Below the pieces are notes generated by a model that saw nothing but the letters and a program-made list of their open reading frames with translations, was not told the origin of the DNA and ran no database searches. 64,000 bases of DNA from G965229605 sp965229605 (GTDB lineage Bacteria; Pseudomonadota; Alphaproteobacteria; CBDDJK01): assembly GCA_965229605.1 (NCBI GenBank), contig OZ245892.1:930001-994000 (forward strand). The letters run 5' to 3'. How positions within the stretch are numbered: position 1 is the first letter of the stretch; each line of letters opens with the position of its first letter. Positions 41,925 to 52,165 of this stretch are shown in pieces. The translations under genes were made by a program, and so were the position numbers.

Positions 41925-42738
41925 TCACCAACTGGCGCAAGCCAGTGCATAAAACAAACCATCTGGCAAAATCGAAAACCAGACAAAAGCCGATCAACTG
42001 TTGCCAATATGCAACACGCATAAGATGAATCCTCTGCGCGAAAAGAATTAGGTGAATAAATACTTTGACTCATGATGTAACGCCCCCTATTCCCATATAC
42101 AGAAGAGTAGGGTTCCAAAACCCCCGGTTAGTTTAAAACAGATGGTTTAGTTTGAAACAGGTAAAGTCTCGAAACTGGCAAAGCCTTAAAACAGGTAGAG
42201 CCAATAATAAAGGCGGAGTTTCAAAACAGACAAAATCTGGAGATAAAACAAACAGGGGATAGGGAACGCAACAGGTAGAGGAAACACAGGTAGAGGAAGC
42301 AAGGGTCAAAGAACGCAAAAAATAAGGGAAACACAACGACAGATAAAATGATCAGGACGCGATTTAAAATGCCCGGTAAAATGCTATAGACTCAATGATG
42401 AATATAGTGTAAACGAGCATTAAATAGTGGAAATGAGTATTGAAATCTGTTTGAGTGCGGCTAATCAAACAAAACAGCTAATCAAACAAAACAAGCACAA
42501 AAACACACAAGCAATGGGGCTTAGTCAAAAACAAACACAACCGCCTGAACAGGCTTAACACCAACTCGGTCTAAAGCTAAACAGGCATCAAATCCAAGCG
42601 GTGAAATGCTAAACAGTCCAAAGGCTTAAAAAGCACAAAGACAAAAAGCAAAAAAGCCGGGCGGAAAAACAAAAACGAGTAACCTTAACCTTAACTGATA
42701 ACCTAGTGACTTTAACTAAAACAAGAGGGTAAATTGTC
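41925..42738. other. Long A-rich, T-poor leader upstream of the autotransporter array
   Basis: 814 bp without a convincing gene. From about 42130 to 42720 the plus strand is rich in A and poor in T (36 T in the 260 bases 42461-42720). The word AACAGG or ACAGGTAGAG recurs at about 42155, 42189, 42250, 42269, 42285, 42547 and 42579, and a 17-bp unit GCTAATCAAACAAAACA is repeated in tandem at 42460-42493. This looks like a long unstructured 5' leader of the first autotransporter gene or the remnant of degenerate repeats. A promoter could not be placed with confidence. Confidence 0.5.
42460..42493 (+). repeat. Two tandem copies of a 17-bp unit
   Basis: GCTAATCAAACAAAACA occurs twice in direct succession (42460-42476 and 42477-42493), inside the A-rich leader. 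It could change copy number by slippage and so alter spacing in the leader. Confidence 0.75.
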
Positions 42739-45700
42739 ATGAGCAAATTCGATTTTAATGCTGCTGAAACTGAAAACGCGGGTCAATCTGCAGTTGAGCA
42801 GTCAATTTACAACGTAAAAACTGATGGCAATAAAGCCCGTGCCTTAAAGGCAACAACCGCCCTTGCCGGTGCCCTCGCCATGGGGCTTGGCGTTGCCGTT
42901 CTGGCCCCTACGCATGCACAGGCCGATACTAATGCTGTTGCAGCAGATTCTACATGGGCTAGTAGTGGCAGTCCAACAGATAGTGATGATGATATCACAA
43001 CAGCATCGGAAGGGGACACCGTTAATTTCACGGCTGATGCAACCCTTACCGTCACCAACGACGGCACGGCTAGTGATGATGGCAGCGGCGGTACTAACGC
43101 ATTCACTCTTGGTGCCGTCACCACAGACAATAATGGGCAAGGCACCATTGCTGTTCAGGCGCATGACACCGCAACCAATCCAGCCGCTAATCTCGCAGTC
43201 AGTATTGCTTCGATGGGAGAGACAGACGCGATAGTCGGGGCCCTGACCGTTGATGGCGGCGATGCTGCTGATTCTAATACTGGTAATGCCGCAACAACAA
43301 CAGTTGCTGGCGCAGCTTATGTTGATACCATAACCGTCACCGGTGGTAATGGCTCAGCCGGGGGCTTAGGAGTTGGCGGTGCATCCAGTGCAATTTTTGA
43401 AGGTGCACTTACGGGTGCCCTGAACATCACCGGTGGTGCTGGCGGAGACACCAATGCCGATAGCACAGTTGCTGGTGCCAATGGCGGCGCAGCTTCCGCC
43501 ACTATCCATGCAGGTGCAACAGGCAATATTACCCTTACCAGTGGGGCTGATGGCAACGTTCTTGATGCAACCGGTAGTGCAGTCGCAGGTTCTGGCGGCA
43601 CCGCAACCCTGAATATCGGCGATGGGACGGCTTCTTCGAAAGCTGACCAAACTATTACCGGGTCAATTACGGCTGCTGCCGATGGCGATGGTGCAATATC
43701 TATTAATAATACTGATGGCAGCAATGTGTATAGTGTCACAGTCACAGGTGATGTTGGGTCCAGCACTGCGGCCATTGGGTCAATCACCCAAACAGCTGGA
43801 AATCTCTCGGTTGACGGAAACTTGAGTGCTGGCACCTATGGCCAGACGGCCGGTACCCTTACAGTTAAGGGCAACATGGATGTCACTGATTTTGCACATA
43901 CCGACGGAGACATCACATTTTCTGGTGATACCGCCCAAACCATAACAGTCGTTGATAATGATTCAAGTGATGATGGTAGCGGCACTGCCGGTTTGGTTTC
44001 TACTGAAGGCAATATCGTTATTGACAATACCGCTGGTACAACCTTCACCAATGATGTCACCGCAAGCAATGGTAACATTAATATTAATGATGGTATCGCA
44101 TCTTTTGCGGGTAACGTTACGGCGGGTACTTCTGGTTTCCTTACAGTGGCAGATGGTGCAACAGCCGTTATCAGTGGCGGGACAGATCATGATGAGGATA
44201 GTTCAACACATAATGTCACAACCCTGACCACAGCTGCCGGGAACACAGTCACAGGCACGCTTAAACTTGACAATACCTTGAAACTTGCGAATGACCCTTC
44301 TGATTTAACTTTCGCTAATGGTTCAAGGCTGGAATTAGGCATTACAAGTGGCACAGCCATTGACGCATCTTCAAATACTGGCGGGGTGATCGTTGGCGCT
44401 AGTTCTACAATTACTGTGGTTGCCTCTGATGCAATGCAAGACGGTCAGCAAGTCATTATTACGAATGATGCTGCTGGTGTGGCTTCGGGTGCGACTGTAA
44501 CTGATCCCACAAGCACCAATCTTATGACTTTCGCCATTACCACTGAAACCGATGGTCTTGTCCTGACAGCAACGTCAAAATCAACGGCTGATATTGCAGC
44601 AGACCTTGGCTTAAGTGAAACTGACTCCGAACGTCTGCTCAATGCTTTCAATAACAGCACAAATTCAGCCTTTGCTGCGTTTGTTGGTGACACGGATACA
44701 ACCGATGAACAGATTGCCCTGGTTGCTGATCAAACCTCTGTTCAGGAAGAAACCCTGTCTGCCGCTACCGGCGCAATCAGCGGGGCTTCCGCGCAGGTTG
44801 CCACGATCACGGCGGATCGTCTGGCCTCCTTACGGACCGGCGATGCCTATGGGCTGGAAGCTGAACAGGCCGCAACCGGTTTCGCAACTGGTGACGGGGC
44901 CATGAACCGCAATATGTGGGGCAAGCTGTTCTTCAACACCGCGTCGCAGGACAGTGTGGATGAAGCGGCAGGCTATGATTCCGATACCAACGGCTTTGTC
45001 CTCGGCTCAGACACCGAAGTCGGTGCCAATATGCGGGTTGGCGGCTCACTTGCCATCACCCGGTCGGACATTGACGGTAAAGGTGGCGGCGATGCCCAGA
45101 CCGATGTTGATGGCTATCAACTGACAGTCTATGGTGACTTGACCCAGTCTGACTATTTCGTTGACTGGCAGGTCGGGGCCTCCATGAATAGCGTTGAAAC
45201 CCTGACCGAAATTGACCCCGCCTCAACGCTGAATTCAGGTTCAAATTCAGAATATGATACGCTGTCCTATCTTGCCAAAGTCGGACTGGGTGTCCCCATG
45301 GATATGGGGGAAGGTGCCCGTTTGACCCCTTATGGCTCGTTTAGCTTCCAACGCATCACATCTGATGAATATACCCTGATCTTCCCGGATGATCCTGGGT
45401 TGAATCAAACGGTTGCGCCGGATGATGTTGATGAATTGTCGGCAACGCTGGGTGGACGCTACACCGTCGCCATTGAAACCGAAGATGGTGGCATGATCAG
45501 CCCGCAGTTGCGTGGCGCGCTTAGCTATAACTTTATCGGCAACACGGCCGAAGCCACCTCAACCTATGCGGATGGCTCGTCAGTCATCGTTCAGGGCGTT
45601 GACGCTGAAAAATTCGGCGGCTCCCTTGGGGCCGGTATCAGCTATGCCAGCGATGCCACCACCTTTGGCTTTGACATCGACAGCGTGCTGAAAGATGGCT

Positions 45701-45744
45701 ATGCCAGCTATACCGGGGCCTTGAACTTCCGTTTACAGTTCTAA
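42739..45744 (+). CDS. Autotransporter adhesin-like protein 1
   Basis: 1001 residues, surface-exposed protein secreted by its own outer-membrane barrel (type V). An extended signal peptide of about 62 residues ends in HAQA. The passenger (about 63-640) is rich in Gly, Ala, Thr, Asp and Asn with repeating strands such as TLTVTNDG, GTIAVQ, TITVTGGNG and TAQTITVVDNDSSDDGSG, which predict a beta-helix with acidic, possibly Ca2+-binding turns; no Cys seen. A helical linker (about 650-720) leads to a 280-residue beta-barrel from NRNMWGK (722) to the terminal GALNFRLQF, a BAM-type ending with final Phe. First of four tandem paralogues; GAGGG lies before the ATG. Confidence 0.9.
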   Translation: MSKFDFNAAETENAGQSAVEQSIYNVKTDGNKARALKATTALAGALAMGLGVAVLAPTHAQADTNAVAADSTWASSGSPTDSDDDITTASEGDTVNFTADATLTVTNDGTASDDGSGGTNAFTLGAVTTDNNGQGTIAVQAHDTATNPAANLAVSIASMGETDAIVGALTVDGGDAADSNTGNAATTTVAGAAYVDTITVTGGNGSAGGLGVGGASSAIFEGALTGALNITGGAGGDTNADSTVAGANGGAASATIHAGATGNITLTSGADGNVLDATGSAVAGSGGTATLNIGDGTASSKADQTITGSITAAADGDGAISINNTDGSNVYSVTVTGDVGSSTAAIGSITQTAGNLSVDGNLSAGTYGQTAGTLTVKGNMDVTDFAHTDGDITFSGDTAQTITVVDNDSSDDGSGTAGLVSTEGNIVIDNTAGTTFTNDVTASNGNININDGIASFAGNVTAGTSGFLTVADGATAVISGGTDHDEDSSTHNVTTLTTAAGNTVTGTLKLDNTLKLANDPSDLTFANGSRLELGITSGTAIDASSNTGGVIVGASSTITVVASDAMQDGQQVIITNDAAGVASGATVTDPTSTNLMTFAITTETDGLVLTATSKSTADIAADLGLSETDSERLLNAFNNSTNSAFAAFVGDTDTTDEQIALVADQTSVQEETLSAATGAISGASAQVATITADRLASLRTGDAYGLEAEQAATGFATGDGAMNRNMWGKLFFNTASQDSVDEAAGYDSDTNGFVLGSDTEVGANMRVGGSLAITRSDIDGKGGGDAQTDVDGYQLTVYGDLTQSDYFVDWQVGASMNSVETLTEIDPASTLNSGSNSEYDTLSYLAKVGLGVPMDMGEGARLTPYGSFSFQRITSDEYTLIFPDDPGLNQTVAPDDVDELSATLGGRYTVAIETEDGGMISPQLRGALSYNFIGNTAEATSTYADGSSVIVQGVDAEKFGGSLGAGISYASDATTFGFDIDSVLKDGYASYTGALNFRLQF
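45085..45744 (+). repeat. 660-bp barrel-coding block shared with paralogue 2 (copy A)
   Basis: Matches 48242-48901 with six differences by eye, all silent in the coding frame. The match stops abruptly upstream, where the genes diverge. This pattern indicates recent gene conversion or unequal exchange between the first two autotransporter genes. Confidence 0.9.
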
Positions 45745-45783
45745 TCCCCCTGATATCTTACGATATCAGCATCGTTTTCTGTC

Positions 45784-45816
45784 AAAAACCCTCCCTGAAA
45801 AGGGAGGGTTTTTTTT
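45784..45816 (+). terminator. Rho-independent terminator after autotransporter 1
   Basis: CCCTCCCT (45789-45796) and AGGGAGGG (45801-45808) form an 8-bp stem with GAAA loop, flanked by five A and a run of eight T. Strong intrinsic terminator, so each autotransporter gene is probably its own transcription unit. Confidence 0.9.
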
Positions 45817-45868
45817 ACTTATCAGTTCATTACCTCCGCCTGCGGCAAACCAAGGAAAGTAACTTGTC

Positions 45869-48800
45869 ATGAACAAATTTACTCTGAAGGCCACCACCGC
45901 CCTTGCCAGCGCGCTGGTTATAAGCCCCCTTGCTCTGGCCATCCCGACCCAGGCGGCCGATATTTCGCTTGGGGCAAATGAAGAATGGGCAGATACAGAT
46001 AGCTCTGAGACCGCGACCGATGCGGGCGACGCTGCTGCAGCTGGTGACAATGTGAATTTTACCGCTGATGTCACCCTGACCGTTACCAACGACGGGAACA
46101 ATAATGATGGCAGCGGCAAAAACACCTTTGAGCTTGGCACCGTCACCGCCACAAATTCAAGTGAAGGCACCATTGCCGTTCAGGCAGAAAATGATCCTGC
46201 CATCCACGATGGTAATCTTATTGTCACCATTGATTCGGTTGGAACCGATGCTGATCATACGGTTAAAGCCCTGAGCGTTGATGGCGGTAATGGGGGTGCC
46301 TCTGTAATTGGCAACACGGCAAACACAACAGTGATTGATACGGCTGCGGCTTATATTGATACGGTAACCGTAACCGGTGGGGCTGGGGCTGCGAATGTTG
46401 ACCAAAATGGTGGGGCCGCCAGTGTTACTCTTCAAGGTGCGCTGATTGGTGATTTGAACATCACAGGCGGTGCTGGCGCGGACACGGATAACTTAACAGA
46501 TGACGGGGGGAATGGTGGTTCGGCTACGGCCACTGTTTTTGCGGGGGTAACAGGTGATATCCGCCTCACCCATGGGGCCGATGGCAAAGATGATGACACA
46601 ACCAACGCGCTAAAAGCAGGCACTGGCAACAGTGCAACCCTCAGTATCGGGAATGGAGCCGGTTTTACTCCCGCCGGTGGCTCTTCGGCTAATCCTGCCG
46701 TGGCGCAGACGATCACCGGGTCTATCACCGCTGCCGCAGATGGTGATGGAACAATCGTTATTAATAATATTGTTAGCGGAGCTTCTGCCGGTGTTGAAAT
46801 AACCGGTAATGTTGGCTCCAGTAGCGCGGCGATTGGCACCGTTTTTCATACCGCCGGTTCACTCACTCTCGGGGGGGACGTATATATTACGGACTTTTTG
46901 CATACTGACGGAGACATGACATTTTCTGGTGATACCGCCCAAACCATAACAATCGTTGATGATGACAGAAATGATGATACTGGCACTGCCGGTTTGATCT
47001 CCAAGGTGGGCGATATAATTGTTAACAATGAAGCCGGGGTAACCTTCACCACTGCGGTCACGCTGACCGACGGAGATGTTGCTATCGGTGGTGGGTCTGC
47101 TACTTCCGTTGCAACCTTTTCTGATGTGCTGACGCTCAGCAAAGGGAATGTGATAGTTGGGGACGGCAGTGCTGATAATGCCTCAACAGCAACATTCACA
47201 GGTGATGTAAGCGTCACAGATGGTAATTTTACCATAACGACTAATTCCACAGCGACCTTTGGCAGAAATGTTACAGGTGCTCTTAATACGCTTACTGGTG
47301 TTGGTCTGTTAGATGTTGACGGGACAGCCATTATCAGTGGCGGGACAGATCACGATAACGATCCTTCAACACATAATCTCACAACGCTGACCACAGCTGC
47401 CGCAACCAATGTCGCAACGACGGGTAAACTTCAACTGAACAATACCCTGGAACTCGGCAGTGCTGCTTCCGCCATAGCCTTTGAGGATGGTGCGACGCTG
47501 GAACTGGGCATAACAAGCGGCACAGCCATTGATGCGGATGTGGGCTCTGGTTTGGTGACTGCCAGAGGTGCAATTACCATCGTTGCCTCCAATTTGATGA
47601 AAAACGGCGATCAAGTCATCCTTGTTAACGAAAATTCCGGCTTGAATTCAAATACTGATGCGACGCTTGAAGGTGGACGGTTTATGGATTTCGCCGTTGA
47701 GGATATTGGGGCAGATGTTATCCTGACGGCCACTTCAAAATCGATCCCTGTTATCGCGCGAGACCTTAGTATAAGCGAAACCAAAGCAGAACGTTTGCTG
47801 AAGGTTTTCAATAACAGCACAAATTCTGAATTTGCTGAATTTGTTGGTGGCGAATCAACCGATGCCCAGGCTGTCCTGGTTGCTGATCAAACCTCTGTTC
47901 AGGAAGAAACCCTGACCGCTTCTGTCGAGGCCATCAGTGGGGCCGCCAATCAGCTTGCCACGATCACGGTGGATCGTCTGGCCTCCTTACGAACCGGCGA
48001 TGCCTACGGGCTGGAAGCTGAACAGGCCGCAACCGGTTTCGCAACGGGTGACGGCGAAATGAACCGCAATATGTGGGGAAAGATGTTCTTCAACACCGCC
48101 TCGCAGGACAGTGCGGGGGATGCCGATGGCTATGATTCCGATACAAACGGCTTTGTCCTGGGCTCGGACACCGAAATCAACCCCAATATGCGGGCTGGCG
48201 CTTCGCTTGCCATCACACGCTCTGACGTTGACGGTAAAGGCGGCGGCGATGCCCAGACCGATGTTGATGGCTATCAACTGACAGTCTATGGTGACTTGAC
48301 CCAGTCTGACTATTTCGTTGACTGGCAGGTCGGGGCCTCCATGAATAGCGTTGAAACCCTGACCGAAATTGACCCCGCCTCAACGCTGAATTCAGGTTCA
48401 AATTCAGAATATGATACGCTGTCCTATCTTGCCAAAGTCGGACTGGGTGTCCCCATGGATATGGGGGAAGGTGCCCGTTTGACCCCTTATGGCTCGTTTA
48501 GCTTCCAACGCATCACATCTGATGAATATACCCTGATCTTCCCGGATGATCCCGGCTTGAATCAAACGGTTGCGCCGGATGATGTTGATGAATTGTCGGC
48601 AACGCTGGGTGGACGCTACACCGTCGCCATTGAAACCGAAGATGGTGGCATGATCAGCCCGCAGTTGCGTGGCGCGCTTAGCTATAACTTTATCGGCAAC
48701 ACGGCCGAAGCCACCTCAACCTATGCTGATGGCTCGTCAGTCATCGTTCAGGGCGTTGACGCTGAAAAATTCGGCGGCTCCCTTGGGGCCGGTATCAGCT

Positions 48801-48901
48801 ATGCCAGCGATGCCACCACCTTTGGCTTTGACATCGACAGCGTGCTGAAAGATGGCTATGCCAGCTATACCGGGGCCCTGAACTTCCGCTTGCAGTTCTA
48901 A
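45869..48901 (+). CDS. Autotransporter adhesin-like protein 2
   Basis: 1010 residues, same plan as its neighbours: short signal peptide of about 29 residues (MNKFTLKATTALASALVIS...PTQA), Gly/Thr/Asp-rich passenger to about 650 with an extra repeat section (TFSDVLTLSKGNVIVGDGS, TFTGDVSVTDGNFTIT), helical linker, and barrel 731-1010 ending NFRLQF. The last 219 residues are identical to those of protein 1. Its mature N-terminus, ADISLGANEEWAD, is instead shared with protein 3, so the gene is a mosaic. AAGGAAAG lies 10 bases before the ATG; this leader is repeated before gene 3. Confidence 0.9.
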   Translation: MNKFTLKATTALASALVISPLALAIPTQAADISLGANEEWADTDSSETATDAGDAAAAGDNVNFTADVTLTVTNDGNNNDGSGKNTFELGTVTATNSSEGTIAVQAENDPAIHDGNLIVTIDSVGTDADHTVKALSVDGGNGGASVIGNTANTTVIDTAAAYIDTVTVTGGAGAANVDQNGGAASVTLQGALIGDLNITGGAGADTDNLTDDGGNGGSATATVFAGVTGDIRLTHGADGKDDDTTNALKAGTGNSATLSIGNGAGFTPAGGSSANPAVAQTITGSITAAADGDGTIVINNIVSGASAGVEITGNVGSSSAAIGTVFHTAGSLTLGGDVYITDFLHTDGDMTFSGDTAQTITIVDDDRNDDTGTAGLISKVGDIIVNNEAGVTFTTAVTLTDGDVAIGGGSATSVATFSDVLTLSKGNVIVGDGSADNASTATFTGDVSVTDGNFTITTNSTATFGRNVTGALNTLTGVGLLDVDGTAIISGGTDHDNDPSTHNLTTLTTAAATNVATTGKLQLNNTLELGSAASAIAFEDGATLELGITSGTAIDADVGSGLVTARGAITIVASNLMKNGDQVILVNENSGLNSNTDATLEGGRFMDFAVEDIGADVILTATSKSIPVIARDLSISETKAERLLKVFNNSTNSEFAEFVGGESTDAQAVLVADQTSVQEETLTASVEAISGAANQLATITVDRLASLRTGDAYGLEAEQAATGFATGDGEMNRNMWGKMFFNTASQDSAGDADGYDSDTNGFVLGSDTEINPNMRAGASLAITRSDVDGKGGGDAQTDVDGYQLTVYGDLTQSDYFVDWQVGASMNSVETLTEIDPASTLNSGSNSEYDTLSYLAKVGLGVPMDMGEGARLTPYGSFSFQRITSDEYTLIFPDDPGLNQTVAPDDVDELSATLGGRYTVAIETEDGGMISPQLRGALSYNFIGNTAEATSTYADGSSVIVQGVDAEKFGGSLGAGISYASDATTFGFDIDSVLKDGYASYTGALNFRLQF
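48242..48901 (+). repeat. 660-bp barrel-coding block shared with paralogue 1 (copy B)
   Basis: Second copy of the block at 45085-45744, offset 3157 bp. Differences by eye: two near the PDDPGLNQ codons, one in the TYAD codons and three in the last 30 bases. None alters the protein. Confidence 0.9.
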
Positions 48902-48928
48902 GCCCCTCAATCTTTGTAGAATATCCGC

Positions 48929-48961
48929 AAAAATCCTCTCTGCAAAGGGAGAGTTTTTTAT
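48929..48961 (+). terminator. Terminator-like hairpin after autotransporter 2
   Basis: Imperfect stem CCTCTCT...AGGGAGAG followed by six T, in the same place and of the same type as after genes 1 and 3, but weaker. Confidence 0.65.
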
Positions 48962-49030
48962 ACCCATTAATCTGTTAGCCCCTCGTGCGGCAAACCCTAT
49001 CGTGCGCAAACCCAAGGAAAGTAACCTGTC

Positions 49031-51901
49031 ATGAGCAAATTTGACTTAAAAGCCACCACCGCGCTTGCCAGTGCTCTCTCTATGGGTCTTGGCATTGCCG
49101 CTATCGCCTCCACTCCGGCCCAGGCGGCCGATATTTCGCTTGGGGCAAATGAAGAATGGGCAGATAAAGATAGCTCTGAAACCGCAACCAATGCAGGTGA
49201 CAATGCTGCAGCTGGTGACAATGTGAATTTTACCGCTGATGTAACCCTGACTGTCACCAACGACGGCGCCAATGATGATGGCAGTAGCGATACAGACACA
49301 TTCGAGATTGGTGCCGTTACCTCCACAAATTCAGGACAAGGCACGGTCGCTGTTAAGGCAGATGATGCTAAGCTCACAGTCGAGATTGCTTCGGTGGGTA
49401 CCTCAGACAAAGCCATTAACGCCCTGAGCGTTAATGGTAGCAATGCAGCCGCTAACACAGCTGGTAATTCTGCTGTAACAACAATCACTGGAGCGGCCTA
49501 TGCTGATACCATAACCATAAGCGGTGGTACTGGCGGAAACGCAGTCGATACAACTGCAGGTGCCTCTGGCGGTGAAGCTGAACTCGTTCTTCACGAAGGC
49601 GCAACAGGCAATATCATTCTTGATAATGGGGCTGCAGGCGCAAGCACATTTAACGATGATGAAACGCTCAAAGCTGCTGGTGGCGATGGCGGCACCGCAG
49701 TTCTGTCTATTGGCAATGGTTCTGATCCAACAAGCGGTGCTGTTGCCCAGACCATTGCCGGGTCAATCACTGCTGCCGCAGATGGCGACGGGGAAATTGT
49801 GATTAACAATAAAAGTAGAAGCAGCAGCGGCACTACGACTACGGAAAACGTTATAATAACAGGTGATGTCGGGGCCAGTGATAAAGCCATCGGATTAATC
49901 ACCCATAACGCGGGTGGCACAACCTATGACGGCAGTGTTTATGTCGATACTTATGATCAAACTGCCAAGGGAGATATTACGATTAATGGTGATTTTAATG
50001 TCACTGATTTCGAACACAAAAATGGGCTCCTGACATTCTCTGGCACCACCGCCCAAACAATAACCGTTGTTGATAATGATGCAGCTGATGATGGTAGCGG
50101 CACAGCTGGTTTGGTCTCCGCCGGGGGTGGTGATATAACGGTTACCAATACGGCTGGTGTAACCTTCACCAATGACGTTACGGTATCAAGTGGCGGTGTT
50201 TACATAGCTGATAACTCCAGCGCAACTTTTGGAGGCAACGTTTACATTTCAGGTAACACTACGACAGGCAAATTGACTGTCGCGGCTGGCGGGACGGCAG
50301 TATTCAATGGCGGGACACTGAGAAGTGTTGGCTCCACCTCAACAGTTACTGATGGTACATTGCAAGTGAACGATACCCTTACGCTTGAGCAGTCTTCAAC
50401 TGACATTGCTATATCGGGTCATACAAAACTTGTTCTTGGTATGACATCAGGCACGGCCATTACAGCGGCTGAGAATACTGCGGGTTCTATTGTAGATTTG
50501 AATAGCGATAATGCTGCGGTTGATTCGCTGACATTTGTTGCTGCCAATGGAATGAAACCCGGCAATGAAGTTATCATTTTTACAGCGGATGTTGTGGCTG
50601 AGCGTGTGGATTCGCTTTTCCCTAATCACATTGTAACGCATATTACCAATGGTACGGGTGGCGATGTCGCAAGCAGCAATCTTGCGGATTTCGATATTGC
50701 CATAGATACTGACGGAAATGTTGTTCTGACAGCGACTTCAAGAGGAACTGCCGATATTGCAGCCAACTTCGGCTTGAGCGAATCTGAAACAGAACAATTC
50801 GTGGCGGCTTTCAATAACAGTACAACTTCTGCTTTTGCTGATTATGCGGGCGGGCTAGAGGACGAAGAACAAGTGGCCCTGCTTGCAGATCAGGTTGCGG
50901 TTCAGGAAGAAACGCTTACCGCCACTGTTGGGTTGATCAGTGGCTCGGCCAATCAGGTTGCCGATATCACGGTGGATCGTCTCGCCTCCTTGCGGACAGG
51001 CGATGCCTATGGCCTGGAAGCAGATCAGGCCGCATCCGGTTTCGCAACCGGTGATGGCGAAATGAACCGCAATATGTGGGGCAAGCTGTTCTTCAACACC
51101 GCGTCGCAGGACAATGCTGGGGATGCCGATGGCTATGATTCCGATACAAACGGCTTTGTCATTGGCTCGGACACCGAAATCAACCCCAATATGCGGGCTG
51201 GTGCTTCGCTTGCCATCACGCGCTCTGACGTTGACGGTAAAGGCGGCGGCGATGCAAAGACCGATATCGACGGCTATCAGCTAACCGTCTATGGGGACTT
51301 CACCCAGTCCGACTATTTCATTGACTGGCAGGTCGGGGCCTCCATGAGCAACGTTGAAACCTTGACCGAGGTCGATCCCGCATCCACTGTTTCCGGATCC
51401 AGTTCAGAATATGATTCGCTGGCCTATCTTGCCAAAGTCGGCCTCGGAACCCCAATGGATATGGGGGAAGGTGCCCGCTTGACCCCCTATGGCTCCTTTA
51501 GTTTCCAGCGCATCGCATCTGATGAATATAGGCTGCTCTTCCCCAATGATCCCGGCTTGAACCAGACCGTTACGCCCGATGATGTTGATGAATTTACAGC
51601 ATCTTTGGGGGGACGCTACACCGTCGCCATTGAAACCGAATCCGGTGGCATGATCAGCCCGCAGGTGCGCGGTGCGCTTAATTATGACTTCATTGGCAAC
51701 ACGGCGGAAGCAACTTCAACCTATGCTGACGGCACATCCTTGACCGTCAAAGGCGTTGAAGCTGAAAAATTCGGGGCCTCCCTCGGCGCCGGTATCACCT
51801 ATGCCAGCGATACAACCAGCCTTGGCTTCGATATCGACAGCACCCTGAAAGATGGCTATGCCAGCTATACCGGGGCCCTGAACTTCCGCTTACAGTTCTA
51901 A
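49031..51901 (+). CDS. Autotransporter adhesin-like protein 3
   Basis: 956 residues. Short signal peptide ending in PAQA (about residue 32), then ADISLGANEEWADKDSSETA, nearly the same as in protein 2. Passenger to about 600 with ITISGGTGGNAVDTTAG, LHEGATGNIILDNG, VAQTIAGSITAAADGDGEIV and TAQTITVVDNDAADDGSG. Barrel 678-956, ending GALNFRLQF, clearly diverged from proteins 1 and 2 (for example DFTQSDYFIDW, SMSNVETLTEV). AAGGAAAG precedes the ATG. Confidence 0.9.
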   Translation: MSKFDLKATTALASALSMGLGIAAIASTPAQAADISLGANEEWADKDSSETATNAGDNAAAGDNVNFTADVTLTVTNDGANDDGSSDTDTFEIGAVTSTNSGQGTVAVKADDAKLTVEIASVGTSDKAINALSVNGSNAAANTAGNSAVTTITGAAYADTITISGGTGGNAVDTTAGASGGEAELVLHEGATGNIILDNGAAGASTFNDDETLKAAGGDGGTAVLSIGNGSDPTSGAVAQTIAGSITAAADGDGEIVINNKSRSSSGTTTTENVIITGDVGASDKAIGLITHNAGGTTYDGSVYVDTYDQTAKGDITINGDFNVTDFEHKNGLLTFSGTTAQTITVVDNDAADDGSGTAGLVSAGGGDITVTNTAGVTFTNDVTVSSGGVYIADNSSATFGGNVYISGNTTTGKLTVAAGGTAVFNGGTLRSVGSTSTVTDGTLQVNDTLTLEQSSTDIAISGHTKLVLGMTSGTAITAAENTAGSIVDLNSDNAAVDSLTFVAANGMKPGNEVIIFTADVVAERVDSLFPNHIVTHITNGTGGDVASSNLADFDIAIDTDGNVVLTATSRGTADIAANFGLSESETEQFVAAFNNSTTSAFADYAGGLEDEEQVALLADQVAVQEETLTATVGLISGSANQVADITVDRLASLRTGDAYGLEADQAASGFATGDGEMNRNMWGKLFFNTASQDNAGDADGYDSDTNGFVIGSDTEINPNMRAGASLAITRSDVDGKGGGDAKTDIDGYQLTVYGDFTQSDYFIDWQVGASMSNVETLTEVDPASTVSGSSSEYDSLAYLAKVGLGTPMDMGEGARLTPYGSFSFQRIASDEYRLLFPNDPGLNQTVTPDDVDEFTASLGGRYTVAIETESGGMISPQVRGALNYDFIGNTAEATSTYADGTSLTVKGVEAEKFGASLGAGITYASDTTSLGFDIDSTLKDGYASYTGALNFRLQF

Positions 51902-51942
51902 TCCTCCTCGATATCGCACGATATCTGCAGAATTTACTGTTC

Positions 51943-51974
51943 AAAAACCCTCCTTGGAAAAAGGAGAGTTTTTT
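51943..51974 (+). terminator. Rho-independent terminator after autotransporter 3
   Basis: CTCCTT (51950-51955) and AAGGAG (51961-51966) with a short loop, preceded by five A and followed within two bases by six T. Homologous in position to the terminator after gene 1. Confidence 0.8.
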
Positions 51975-52165
51975 ATGTAAATTTGCTAAAAACCCGCGAG
52001 GGTAGACTCGCGCGCAAATATCTTGTAAAAGACCATACTAAGCACTTGGTCTAAACTAGTTAATCTAAACTGGTTAATCTCAACAAATATGCGCGAACCA
52101 AATCAAGCAAATCTTGATGATTTTGCCTGAATAATGATGTTACCTGAATAAAAAGGGCTATTGCG

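Noticed and set aside
43317..43835. Long antisense frames within the autotransporter genes (also 46432-47331 and 52984-53877)
   Set aside because: They arise from the Gly/Ala/Thr codon bias of the passengers, giving Pro/Val/Ser-rich translations without signals or motifs.
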